This document shows positions 9,101 to 17,600 of a stretch of DNA of 35,064 nucleotides, piece by piece (positions within the stretch are counted from its first letter, which is position 1; every line of letters begins with the position of its first letter). The notes under the pieces were generated by a model. That model made no database searches and had not been told where the DNA came from. It saw only the letters and a list, made by a program, of their open reading frames with translations. A program made the translations under genes and the position numbers. This stretch comes from Comamonadaceae bacterium (GTDB taxonomy: Bacteria > Pseudomonadota > Gammaproteobacteria > Burkholderiales > Burkholderiaceae_C), in the NCBI GenBank assembly GCA_027485285.1, contig JAIXRH010000063.1:1-35064 (forward strand). The letters are read 5' to 3'.

Positions 9101-10633
9101 AGCCAAAGGCAAAGACTCGCCAGCAGCGCCATATTGGTCAAAGTTTTGACCGAACAGCACCTCGGCTTTGGCGCCATAAAACATGTCTATGCCACGGTAA
9201 GCTTTGTTGCCTGTTTGATTCAGATAGGCATCTGAATAATTGGCGTTTTGAGCAAAACCGTTGTCTGGCGTGAACAGCTGGTACTTTTCGGTCTCGCTCA
9301 ATGTTTGGCCCAACAACTGGCGACCATCGCGGGTCATGACCTGCAACTGTTGGCCTGGCTCTGCCTCGTCTAAATAGAAAGCCGCTTTGACGCCTGCAGA
9401 CAAGGCGGTGACGGGTGTGAAGACACGCGCGCCATCGACCTTGAAGGTCACACCAGCCGCTGCGTTGGGGTTGTTGACCAGCTGTGTGTTGCTCAGCTGA
9501 GTGACTGGTGTGGTGCCCGTGAATTTCACGGTGGCACGGGTGGTGGTGATGTTGGTGTTGCCCTCACCCACTCGAAACTGAGCCGCAGTGGCCACGCGCA
9601 TGCCGTCATTGACAGCCAGGTGCATGCCTGCTGCGGGTGAGCTGGCTTTGGCATCGACTGCAAACAAGTCTGTGCCCATTTGACCGTAACCATCGATTCC
9701 GTTTTTCTGAATCGTGTTGGTTTCAGCAACAAAGGTTTGCGCCAAGGCTGACAAATTCTTTTGCGCTGGATCAAGCACTTGACTGATGAAGCTTTGGTAG
9801 CCCCCCAACTGCCCACCGCTGGCGCTGGAGAGAGATTCGGTTTTGCCATAGGGGTCGAGCACCAGTTCGATTTTTCCTTGGACGGCACTGTCGATACCAA
9901 TGGGGCGAGCTTTGTTGCCGTTGACCACCAGGCCTTGGGTCATGGTCGCGCCCAAGCTGACGTTGACCGTGCCATTCGTAGAGAAAGTAGTTTTGATACG
10001 CACCAAATCTGACAATTGGCGCAGCGTCAAATCCCGACGGTCTAGCAACTCAGCAGGCTGACTCTCGAGCGTGGGTGACTTGGTCATACTTTGGTTGATC
10101 AAAGCCAGTTGACTGGTCAAGGTGTTGATTTGAGCGGCCACACTCTCCACGCCTTGGCGGGTTTCTGTGGCGATCAGTTCAAGCTGTGTGTTGAGCTCAC
10201 CAAAGCGTGAGGCCACGCCATCGGCGCTACGCAAAAAGCTGGTGCGCTGCACGGTGGACGCTGGGTCGGTCGACAACGCGCCGGCGGCGGCAAAGAAATC
10301 GTCAAACGCCGAGCTCAGGCCAATGCTTTTGTCACCCATGATGTCCATCACGCGCTTGGCGTAATCGACCATGGGTTTTTGGCTGGCCAAGTCGCTGGTG
10401 CTGTTGCGCAGGTTGGATTCTGCAAACGCGTCGTATTGACGTTTGATGTTTTGCAAAATCGTGCCTGTGCCCACATACATGTTGGCCAGCTTTTTAGGCG
10501 CAGAGTCTTTGAGCACCACGTCTTGGCGAGAGTAGCCTTCGGTGTTGACGTTGGAAATGTTGTTGGCTACCGTGCTCAGGGCACGTTGGTAGGCGCCAAT
10601 GGCATTGCTGCTGATGCCGAGCATGTCACTCAT
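6140..10633 (-). CDS. flgK: Giant hook-associated protein FlgK (HAP1), 1497 aa
   Basis: The N-terminal region (MLGISSNAIGAYQRALSTVA, NNISNVNTEGYSRQDV, VGTGTILQNIKRQYD) and C-terminal region (DDEAAALIRYQQAYQACAKA, ending FDSIIQIR) are canonical FlgK, the first hook-filament junction protein. Usual FlgK proteins have about 550-650 residues, so about 850-900 residues are inserted. The insert, about 530-1300, is made of repeated beta-rich modules. Two units share VRVP-x7-KPLTING, near residues 775-790 and 867-885. Two more, about 557-633 and 678-748, end in ITD-x-x-GR followed by a short strand. A further unit lies near 943-1045. There is no frameshift and the gene is intact. Its ATG overlaps the flgJ stop as ATGA, implying translational coupling. 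Confidence 0.95.
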   Translation of the reverse strand: MSDMLGISSNAIGAYQRALSTVANNISNVNTEGYSRQDVVLKDSAPKKLANMYVGTGTILQNIKRQYDAFAESNLRNSTSDLASQKPMVDYAKRVMDIMGDKSIGLSSAFDDFFAAAGALSTDPASTVQRTSFLRSADGVASRFGELNTQLELIATETRQGVESVAAQINTLTSQLALINQSMTKSPTLESQPAELLDRRDLTLRQLSDLVRIKTTFSTNGTVNVSLGATMTQGLVVNGNKARPIGIDSAVQGKIELVLDPYGKTESLSSASGGQLGGYQSFISQVLDPAQKNLSALAQTFVAETNTIQKNGIDGYGQMGTDLFAVDAKASSPAAGMHLAVNDGMRVATAAQFRVGEGNTNITTTRATVKFTGTTPVTQLSNTQLVNNPNAAAGVTFKVDGARVFTPVTALSAGVKAAFYLDEAEPGQQLQVMTRDGRQLLGQTLSETEKYQLFTPDNGFAQNANYSDAYLNQTGNKAYRGIDMFYGAKAEVLFGQNFDQYGAAGESLPLAASMETSRISSSDAKIPAGAITVNGLALPAFDANTDSEIIISGTVVGSPSTDFNFQAVVGGQVVGATIQSANAGSMSQMAAALNASLQAQGVVGIVATPINNNADIRITDGKGRDISGVSLLPTSLANGAAGGDVRVNSAAVQVANWINGSSQATVLNPMFGITPNSGFSKFQATLGGVSFDLNPIAATNLSSLAEVLQEQFRTQDQSTDISVVLDGAHLKITDTRGRGFKNFALIPTDENSLATGGRVEITNSNVSQTHVRAEVFSQVRVPVSQLNMAKPLTINGQVISGYTSVDELVDQINASNAGVTAAIETNGEFVLTDPLGSPIRINATTDGNALDIQPNTYNAQVRMVQVVRDVRVPAADIDFNKPLTINGFSMSEAAYQLPLNVPSSVVFGFPAKSVSAANPTNLIKSLNSLSSISQVALPDAAHTLKLELAIDGAAVTLSNLRDTSQVSQTIGFTAAAMAAGKQINVAGVQVTLPVLPNANNGEIVAESVRTALLASPKFSGYSITRQLNELVLVSPQGGTPINISTALNMGPAGEDIDLTAGVATASGVTLPQLITTTLNTAGYTNIDVKLENGALIFSNTVGKEVTPKALNSISIANPLLSTSVGTIDKTFAESYVAFERNGALVISSNSADALDVDIKNSFVFKSQGNEVAPEKGISTLQGFVDRINAKVHQTGVVAEIDLYGDLKLSTTDEKGTLAISIGPGKDALGNQTPNALGLDPMDYGVTERLKRKLQDPDFISDIRVSFGSYGDPKAFGDPADLSKMGLRTGAYIEEGSPDELLLFITGKGAAKVAAGYEGAPDNVRDSLRAQSLNIKFTAENRYTITDAATGTELADRFYDPTVLEPVVEFQGLQVKLSHAPAVGDSYKIDGNFDGLGNNVNMLEMVDLNKKPTANGKTIANTYIDQINNVGNLAQQAIITQEALTVVNDQAVSARDKVSGVNLDDEAAALIRYQQAYQACAKALQISGELFDSIIQIR

Positions 10634-11130
10634 TTACGGCCTCCCGTCAAGGGTGACTTGAACTCGTTCAAGCTCTTCAGGGGCAATGCCTTTTCTAAGG
10701 CAAACCCTTTGCTCAGCTCGGCTGCGGTAGGCAGCGCAATGGGCTGCTGCTTGGGGTTCAAAGCAATGCCTTTGCCGCGCGACTTCAGCAACTCATCGGT
10801 GCTGGGTGCAGGGGCTTGTTGTTGTTTGACGGCGCGTTCCATGAAGTCGGCCACGCCCAAGGCGCCGCGTTTGGACATTTGCAAAGACACTTCTTTGTCA
10901 AACATGCCTTCAAAGGTCTCTAGGGCGTGCGATTTGTTCTCGTCGTCCTTCATGGGCTCGTTGGCCTCACGCATGGACTTGAGCATCATTTGAATGAACA
11001 GGCCTTCAAACTGCTGGGCAGATTCGCGCAAGGCGCTGTTTTGGTCTTTCTGCGCTTTGCCACGCAGCTCACCCAAACCCGAAAAGTCTGTGTAAGACCG
11101 GGCGGCAGAGGTGTCAACGGGGCTGCTCAT
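10630..11130 (-). CDS. flgJ: Single-domain FlgJ rod-binding protein (no muramidase domain)
   Basis: Residues 30-115 (SAQQFEGLFIQMMLKSMREA, then MFDKEVSLQMSKRGALGVADFM in part) match the FlgJ N-terminal rod-capping domain, which assists rod assembly in the periplasm. The protein is 166 aa. The two-domain FlgJ of enterobacteria, and of many betaproteobacteria, has about 310-330 aa with a C-terminal glucosaminidase domain. That enzyme domain is missing here, and the frame ends cleanly in a stop overlapping the flgK ATG. A separate LysM/transglycosylase gene at 20066-21235 may supply the missing activity. Confidence 0.93.
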   Translation of the reverse strand: MSSPVDTSAARSYTDFSGLGELRGKAQKDQNSALRESAQQFEGLFIQMMLKSMREANEPMKDDENKSHALETFEGMFDKEVSLQMSKRGALGVADFMERAVKQQQAPAPSTDELLKSRGKGIALNPKQQPIALPTAAELSKGFALEKALPLKSLNEFKSPLTGGRK

Positions 11131-11143
11131 GTCAATGCTCGAT

Positions 11144-12283
11144 TTAGATGATGACCAGCTCGGCGCGCAAGCTGCCAGAACTTTTCAGGGCTTCAAGAAT
11201 GGCAATCAAAGCAGACGGCGTCGCGCCCACTTGGTTGACCGCATCCACAATTTGGCGCAGCTCCACACCCGGTTGGAACAAAAACATAGGCTTGTTGGGC
11301 TCTGCCACTTGGATGTCGGCGTTTTGAACACCCGCTGTTTGGCCGCCTGCAAAGGCATTGGGTTGCGACACCTCGTTGGTGGCCGTGATGGCCACAGAGA
11401 TGGTGCCGTGCGACACCGCCGCAGCCGTGACGCGCACCGCGCGGTTGATGACCACCGTGCCTGTGCGCGAATTGATGACCACGCGCGCAGGTGGCTCGCC
11501 AGGTGTGATTTCCAAGGCTTCAATTTCGCTCATGAAAGCGACGCGTTGGTTCAAGTTTTTGGGGGCTCGCACCGATACCGATACACCATCAATGGCTTGG
11601 GCCACGTCACCGCCAAATTTTTTATTGATCGCGTTGACGATGGCGGTGGTGGTGGAAAAGTCGCTTTCGCGGATGTTGTAAATCACGTTTTCTGCAGACT
11701 CGAAAGGCGTGTCCACAATGCGCTCCACAATCGCGCCGCCTGGAATGCGGGCTGAGGTGGGCACACCAATCGACACCTTAGAGCCGGCCGCACCAGCATC
11801 AATGCCAGTGGCCGTCAAAGCGCCTTGGGCCAAGGCATAAATTTCGCCGTCCACACCGCGCATGGCGGTCATGATGAGGCTGCCACCACGCAAATTAGAC
11901 GCTTTGCCGATGGCAGACACGTTGATGTCGATGCGCTGACCAGGCTTGGCAAAGCCAGGCAAGTCGGCGGTGACCAACACGGCAGCGGTGTTTTTGATGT
12001 CCACACGGGCAGCCGTGGCAGCGGTTTCAAAGTCGGTCAAGGGGCCGTCAATGCGCACACCCATTTGCGAGAGCATGGCTTTCATGCTTTGCGTGGTGAA
12101 CGGCACCGACGCATCGTCGCCCGTGCCTTGCAAGCCAACCACCAAGCCGTAGCCAATCAATTGGTTGGGGCGTTGGGCTGCGAGCGTGGCCAAGTCTTTC
12201 ACACGGTCAGCTTGCGCCGCACCCGCAGCCAAGACACACAGACTGACCAAACAGGTGCGAACATAAAGAGAAAGACGATTCAT
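11144..12283 (-). CDS. flgI: Flagellar P-ring protein FlgI
   Basis: FlgI forms the periplasmic P-ring bushing around the rod. A Sec signal peptide (MNRLSLYVRTCLVSLCVLAA, cut after AQA) precedes the conserved start DRVKDLATLAAQRPNQLIGY. Other FlgI features seen are GLVVGLQGTGDDASVPFTTQ, VLVTADLPGFAKPGQRIDI and the C-terminal LRQIVDAVNQVGATPSALIA. At 379 aa the size is normal. It lies 17 bases after flgH and 13 bases before flgJ. Confidence 0.97.
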   Translation of the reverse strand: MNRLSLYVRTCLVSLCVLAAGAAQADRVKDLATLAAQRPNQLIGYGLVVGLQGTGDDASVPFTTQSMKAMLSQMGVRIDGPLTDFETAATAARVDIKNTAAVLVTADLPGFAKPGQRIDINVSAIGKASNLRGGSLIMTAMRGVDGEIYALAQGALTATGIDAGAAGSKVSIGVPTSARIPGGAIVERIVDTPFESAENVIYNIRESDFSTTTAIVNAINKKFGGDVAQAIDGVSVSVRAPKNLNQRVAFMSEIEALEITPGEPPARVVINSRTGTVVINRAVRVTAAAVSHGTISVAITATNEVSQPNAFAGGQTAGVQNADIQVAEPNKPMFLFQPGVELRQIVDAVNQVGATPSALIAILEALKSSGSLRAELVII

Positions 12284-12300
12284 AAGTTACCCGTTCGAAT

Positions 12301-12984
12301 TTAGAAAGGCCAGTATTTGTGCATCAAGCTGGTGCCCCAGCCGGCTCGGGTGGCGTTGGCCAGATCACCCGAACCGCGGTAGGCGATTTGGGCATTGGCC
12401 AAGCGGCGCGATTGCACGGTGCTGTTGGGGCCCACGTCTTCAGGGCGGATGACGCCAGAGACTTGAATGACTTCGGTGCCTTCGGTCAGCCCCAGCTTTT
12501 TCTCGCCACGCACCATCAAGTTGCCATTGGCCAAAATTTCAACCACGGTGACTGCGACCGAACCTTCTAGCGATGCTTTTTGATCAGCCTTGCCTGCGCC
12601 TTTGGAGCTGTTGCTGTTGTTGTTGAGGTCGATGCCATTGAACAACGGGCTGATCGCGCCGATCTTGGTGTTTAAACCTGTGGGCAATGAATTTTTGGAG
12701 TCACGGCTCACGTCCGTGTTTTGTGTGCGTGCCGCTTGGGTGGATTCGTTCAACAACACGGTGATGATGTCGCCCACTTGGTAATTGCGGCCACGGCCAA
12801 ACCAGGCATCGCTTTGCCGATTGCTGTAGATGCCGCCGGTGGCAACTTTTTGCCGGTCGCTGGCCAAGGGATAGACCGGCTGAAATTCGGGCGAGGGTCG
12901 CAACACCATGTCGACCGGTTCGGTGGCGCAACCTTGCAACAAAAACACGATGGCAAACAGGGCGAGAAAACGAAGTACTGTCAT
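12301..12984 (-). CDS. flgH: Flagellar L-ring lipoprotein FlgH
   Basis: FlgH forms the outer-membrane L-ring. A lipoprotein signal with lipobox LQGC (MTVLRFLALFAIVFLLQGC) is followed by FlgH motifs: GGIYSNRQSDAWFGRGRNYQ, VGDIITVLLNES, NGNLMVRGEKKLGLTEGTE, VSGVIRPEDVGPNSTVQSRR and a final MHKYWPF. The start at 12984 (227 aa) is preferred because GAGG lies six bases upstream. The frame can be extended to a TTG at 12996, directly abutting flgG, but nothing supports that start. Confidence 0.96.
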   Translation of the reverse strand: MTVLRFLALFAIVFLLQGCATEPVDMVLRPSPEFQPVYPLASDRQKVATGGIYSNRQSDAWFGRGRNYQVGDIITVLLNESTQAARTQNTDVSRDSKNSLPTGLNTKIGAISPLFNGIDLNNNSNSSKGAGKADQKASLEGSVAVTVVEILANGNLMVRGEKKLGLTEGTEVIQVSGVIRPEDVGPNSTVQSRRLANAQIAYRGSGDLANATRAGWGTSLMHKYWPF

Positions 12985-12996
12985 GGGGAACCTCAA

Positions 12997-13782
12997 TCAG
13001 ATGTTTTGGTTCAAGAACTTGAGCATCCCGTCCACGGCCGAGACGGCCTTGGAGTTGATCTCGTAAGCGCGCTGGGTTTCGATCATGTTGACCATCTCCT
13101 CCACCACGTTCACGTTGGACGCTTCCAGCGAACCTTGCTTCAAAGCGCCTGCGCCGTTCAGGCCAGGTGTGAGCACCTGCGCCACACCACTGGCTTGAGA
13201 AGCTTCAAATAAGTTTTGGCCAATGGGCTTCAAACCGCTTGGGTTGACGAAGCGTGCAATTTGGATCTGGCCAATGTTTTGTGAGCCGCCGCCCGCCACG
13301 ATTTCGGCCGACACGGTGCCGTCTTGACCAAAGGTCACGCTGGCTGTGTTTTCGGGAATGGTGATGGCAGGAATCAACGGAAAACCAGACGCTGTGACGA
13401 CTTGGCCGGTGTTGTTGATCTTGAAGTTGCCGTCGCGGGTGTACGACGTGGTGCCGTCTGGCATTTGAATTTGGAACATGCCACCGCCCATGATCGCCAA
13501 GTCCAGCGGCGATTGGGTGTTGATCAAGTTGCCCTGCAAGTGCAGCTTTTCGGTGGCATTGATCTTCACACCGGTACCGAGCATCAGGCCCGTGGGTGAC
13601 AAGGTGTTGTTGGTGGTTTGACCACCGGGCTGCTTGACGTTTTGATAGAGCAAGTCTTCAAACACGGCACGGTCGCGTTTAAAGCCAGTCGTGCTCACGT
13701 TGGCCAAGTTGTTGGAGATGACGTTCATGCGCGTCTGCTGCGCGTCAAGACCGGTTTTGGCTACCCACAATGATGCATCCAT
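12997..13782 (-). CDS. flgG: Distal rod protein FlgG
   Basis: FlgG is the major distal rod subunit. N-terminal MDASLWVAKTGLDAQQTRMN followed by VISNNLANVSTTGFKRDRAV, and the C-terminal GSLEASNVNVVEEMVNMIET with QRAYEINSKAVSAVDGMLKF, are diagnostic. The length of 261 aa is exactly typical. It lies 29 bases after flgF. Confidence 0.98.
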   Translation of the reverse strand: MDASLWVAKTGLDAQQTRMNVISNNLANVSTTGFKRDRAVFEDLLYQNVKQPGGQTTNNTLSPTGLMLGTGVKINATEKLHLQGNLINTQSPLDLAIMGGGMFQIQMPDGTTSYTRDGNFKINNTGQVVTASGFPLIPAITIPENTASVTFGQDGTVSAEIVAGGGSQNIGQIQIARFVNPSGLKPIGQNLFEASQASGVAQVLTPGLNGAGALKQGSLEASNVNVVEEMVNMIETQRAYEINSKAVSAVDGMLKFLNQNI

Positions 13783-13811
13783 GGCTTTAAGCCCCTTTTA
13801 ATCTGTCAAAT

Positions 13812-14576
13812 TCAAGACGCCTTCATCATGGAAGCGCCCGACTCATCGTTGGATTTGCTTTCTTTGATCATGCGAACCTGGTGCTCAAACGAGCGGCTCT
13901 GTTCAATCAGCTTCACCATCGATGCCATTGGATTGACACTGCTGCCTTCTAAAGCCTGCGGTGTCAAAGAAACTGGCTCAGGACCAGTTGCAAAGTCCGT
14001 GCCAACTGGTTTTTCGTCAACCCGAAACAAGCCGTCTTCGCGCTTGATTAGGTTGGTGGTGCTGGCATCTCGCAGCATGAGGGTGCCCACCAGCTGTTCT
14101 TGGGGAATGCCCGGCTGTGTCGGGTCTGAGGCGTAAATCAGCCCGGTTTTGGTGATGTTGATGCGCGATCCCACGGGGATGGTGATGGGGCCACCTTCTT
14201 GGCTTTGCACGATGTGGCCTGAGCCAGTTTCAAGCACGCCACTGGGGTTGACACGCAGGTCACCCCGTCGGGTGAATGCCAGTTTGCCGTCATTGCCGTT
14301 GACACCCAAAACCGTCTTGTGGTTCATGGACACGTCCAAGTCACGGCCAGTGACCATCAAGGGGCCTGGGTCCAGGCGCACACGGTCGGTGGTGTACAGA
14401 CGGGGCTGCAAGCGCGAATCAAAGCCCTCACCCACCGCTTGGTGCGGCTGGATGGTGGCTTCATAGGTTTGCTTGAAACCCGCAGTCGTGACGTTGGCGA
14501 TGTCGTTGGACAACTGCTGACGGATGTAGCGGTCTTCATTGATCGCGGCCATCGCGTTGAAAGATAAGCGGTCCAT
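13812..14576 (-). CDS. flgF: Proximal rod protein FlgF
   Basis: FlgF is a proximal rod subunit of the flagellar basal-body rod family. The axial N-terminal region (ANVTTAGFKQTYEA), the central GRDLDVSMNHKTVLGVNGND and TRRGDLRVNPSGVLETGSGH strands, and the C-terminal LEGSSVNPMASMVKLIEQSR mark FlgF. At 254 aa the size is normal. It lies 35 bases downstream of flgE and upstream of flgG, the usual order. Confidence 0.95.
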   Translation of the reverse strand: MDRLSFNAMAAINEDRYIRQQLSNDIANVTTAGFKQTYEATIQPHQAVGEGFDSRLQPRLYTTDRVRLDPGPLMVTGRDLDVSMNHKTVLGVNGNDGKLAFTRRGDLRVNPSGVLETGSGHIVQSQEGGPITIPVGSRINITKTGLIYASDPTQPGIPQEQLVGTLMLRDASTTNLIKREDGLFRVDEKPVGTDFATGPEPVSLTPQALEGSSVNPMASMVKLIEQSRSFEHQVRMIKESKSNDESGASMMKAS

Positions 14577-14611
14577 AACGTTCTCTTCAGTCGTTTGCTG
14601 AGTCAGTCAGA

Positions 14612-17600
14612 TCAGTTACGGATCTGAATGATGGTTTGCGTCATCGAGGTGCTGGTTTCCATGGCCTTGGCGTTGGCCTGGAAGTTACGCTGCTCGGTGA
14701 TCAAGTCCACCAATTCTTGGGTCAAGTCCACGTTGGCACGTTCGGTGGCGCCTGAGCGCACGGTGCCGAAGCCCGCGGAACCGGCCTCACCGTATTTGGG
14801 AATGCCTGAGTCAGAGGTTTTGTAGTAGTTGGTGTCACCAATCTGGCGCAAACCAGACGGGTTGGAGAAGTTGACCAACACGACTTTGCCGAGTGACTTT
14901 TGTGCACCGTTGGAGAAGCTGGCAGACACCAAGCCGTCGTCGGCAATGGCCAAGCCCACCAAGTCACCCTCAGGGGCGCCGTCTTGCGACTGCGAGAGCA
15001 CAGAGAACGGTGACGCAAACTGTGTGGATTTGGCGTAGTCAATGTTGATGGTCAAAGCGCCCTTACCGTTTGGCAAGTACACCGTGTCCAACTGCGCGCC
15101 TTGCTTGGGTGACACCAAGTTACCCGCGGTGTCAAAGGTCAGCTCGCCTTTGTCAAAGTAAACCGGTGACCAAGCAGGCAAGGTATCAAAACCTGTGGCG
15201 GTGGAGGACTCGGCACCAAAGCCGTCGATGTAGACCGTGGCACCTTTTTCGTCTTTGAAGGGGGTGGGTTTGATCCAGGTGGTGGTGGTACCAAACTGGG
15301 CATCCAACCCGTCCAAGCCCCAGCGTGCATCGCCGGTGACTTTGATGTACGAGTCAGTTGAGGCTGTGCCGGTGGTGAACTGCAAAGCGTTGGATTTGGG
15401 GTCGTAACTGACCTTGACACCGTTGACAGAGTCAGGGGTGAGGCCATTTTTAGTGGGACCTTGCAAGCCGTTGATACCGTCTTGCAACGCCTCCATGAAG
15501 GTGCCCAAGGTGTAGGTGTCTTTGGGTGGCACGATCACCGTGCCCGTGATGCCGTTGACCGACACCACAAACTGGTTGTTGGTTTCGTCCACCGAGAAGT
15601 TGTTGTCCACGTTCACTGCCAGTGGGTTGCCACTGAGCACCGCGGGTGTGGATGAAACGCCGCGCAAGGCATCCACTGTGGAAGGTGCCACCACATAGTT
15701 GGCGGGGTCACCGGTCATGCCCAAACCTTTGGACGACTGGGTGGCCAAGCTGCCAGGGCGAATGCCAGTGATGGACAAACCTGAGTTGTCGCCTGTGGTC
15801 CCCGACTTGAACACGAAGGTTTGTTTCACCGCGTCGTATTCAACCTTCATGCCGTAACGTTGTTCGTTGAGCGGTTTAAAGGGAGAGGTGGACACAGACG
15901 GTGCCAACTTCAAGCCCACCGATGAATCGTTGACACCTTGAACCAAGGGGTCTGCCAAGTCCATCGCTGTTTGGTCGCTGGACACGGTCACTTTGGCGTT
16001 GTCGGCAGGTGAGAACACCAGTTTTTGATTTTGGGTGTCGTAGGAGACCTTGATCTTGCCGCTATAGACGCTGTCGTCATTGATTTGTTTTTGAACCTCG
16101 CGCACCAATTCTTCATTGTGTAAGTCGCCGTGTGGCGCCAATTTAATTGGCAAGGCATCCAGCGTTGTTTTGTCTGCACGCGTCAGCTGCACAAAGAAAG
16201 TGGGATCACCCACTGTTGAAAAGTTGAATGGTTTTTCATCGCCGTATTGACGCGCGATCACGTTGGTTAATTCGGCGGCAATTTGTGTACCTGACAACTT
16301 CTTGCTGGTTGTGTCTGGCAAGTTGGCCATCGTGTCCACCAAGTGGTCCAACCCAACGCTGACTGAATCTATGGAGCCATCCACGTTGACGCTGAACAGA
16401 TTTTTCAAGTCATCAATGCTCTTTTTGCTCGCGAATTCAGAAGGGGCCTGGCGGCCCGTGCCCAGAACTGTTGCAAATGGTGCATTGACACTGTTCGATA
16501 ACTTGAGATCGTCAGTGATCTTGTTTGCACCTGTGGTGGATGGATTTTTGGCTGTCACCACAATGCCTGTCCCCGCGCCGTTCAGGGCAGCAGAGTAGGT
16601 AAGAGAAAATTGGTCATTGGCATTGAGCTTTTCAACAAAAAGAGCCGGACTGTCTGTGGACTCGCTGGTGATGACGACTTCGTTGGTTCCCGAACCCAAG
16701 ACCGCTTTGAAGGGTGCTGTGCCTGCCAAGGTGTAAGTTGCAGTAAAACGCGGGTAATCGGTTTCATTGAGCGCTGTAGAGATCAAGGGTCCTGTGCCTA
16801 TGTTGGTCGCAGTGCCTTGTGTCAAAGTAAATGCCGCGTTAATGGCAGTTGCACTGACATTGGGGTCCAAGGCTGTGATCTTGAGCTCACCCGTGGTCTC
16901 ATTGATTGCAGAAGGCAACACACCGACAGAACCCACTGGTTTGCTCAGGCTGATGCCTGACAACTTTCGGCCGCCCGCATCTTTGATGACCAAGTTTGTT
17001 CCGTTGGCTGTGACACTGATGTCTGATTTGCCATGATCCTCCGAACGCAAGCGTGTTTGCAATTCTGTGGCCAAGCCATCCAAGTCGGCGGTTTTAGGTT
17101 TTAGGTCTTTGATGTTGAGCGTACTACCCGCCACTGTCATGGTGAATGAAGAAAAGGCTGTCGTCGCCGCTGGGGATCCAAACGACACGTCGACCAGGGT
17201 CATCTTCGAAGCTGCTTGCGCCACATAGGAGGAAGCAAAACTTGCATTCAGGTTCAACGCTTTGGCCACGTCTTGCACCGAAGGGGGAACACCGTCGACG
17301 GATGGCACGACCACGGGTTCGGCGTCAGCACTGAAGTCCACACTGACTTCATCCGTCGAAGTCAGGCCTGAAGCCTTCAAACCATAAGTGACCGCACTGC
17401 TACCCTGCTTCCACAACAAGTCAGACTTGTTGAGTTTGTCGTAGGTGGCAAAGTCAATGCCATCGTTAGAGCCAGTCCCCATATCAGTGGACAAACCAGC
17501 GGTGACGGTGGCAGGTTGAGAGGTGCGGATGTCGGTCAAGTTGTCCAAAGAAAATTTGATGGTTTTCTTGGAGAAGCTGCTGTTCAATTCGGCAATTTCT

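Noticed and set aside
12840-12860. GGTGGCAA-CTTT-TTGCCGGT inside flgH, a possible fourth copy of the palindrome
   Set aside because: Three arm positions differ from the exact copies and it is inside coding sequence, so chance cannot be excluded.
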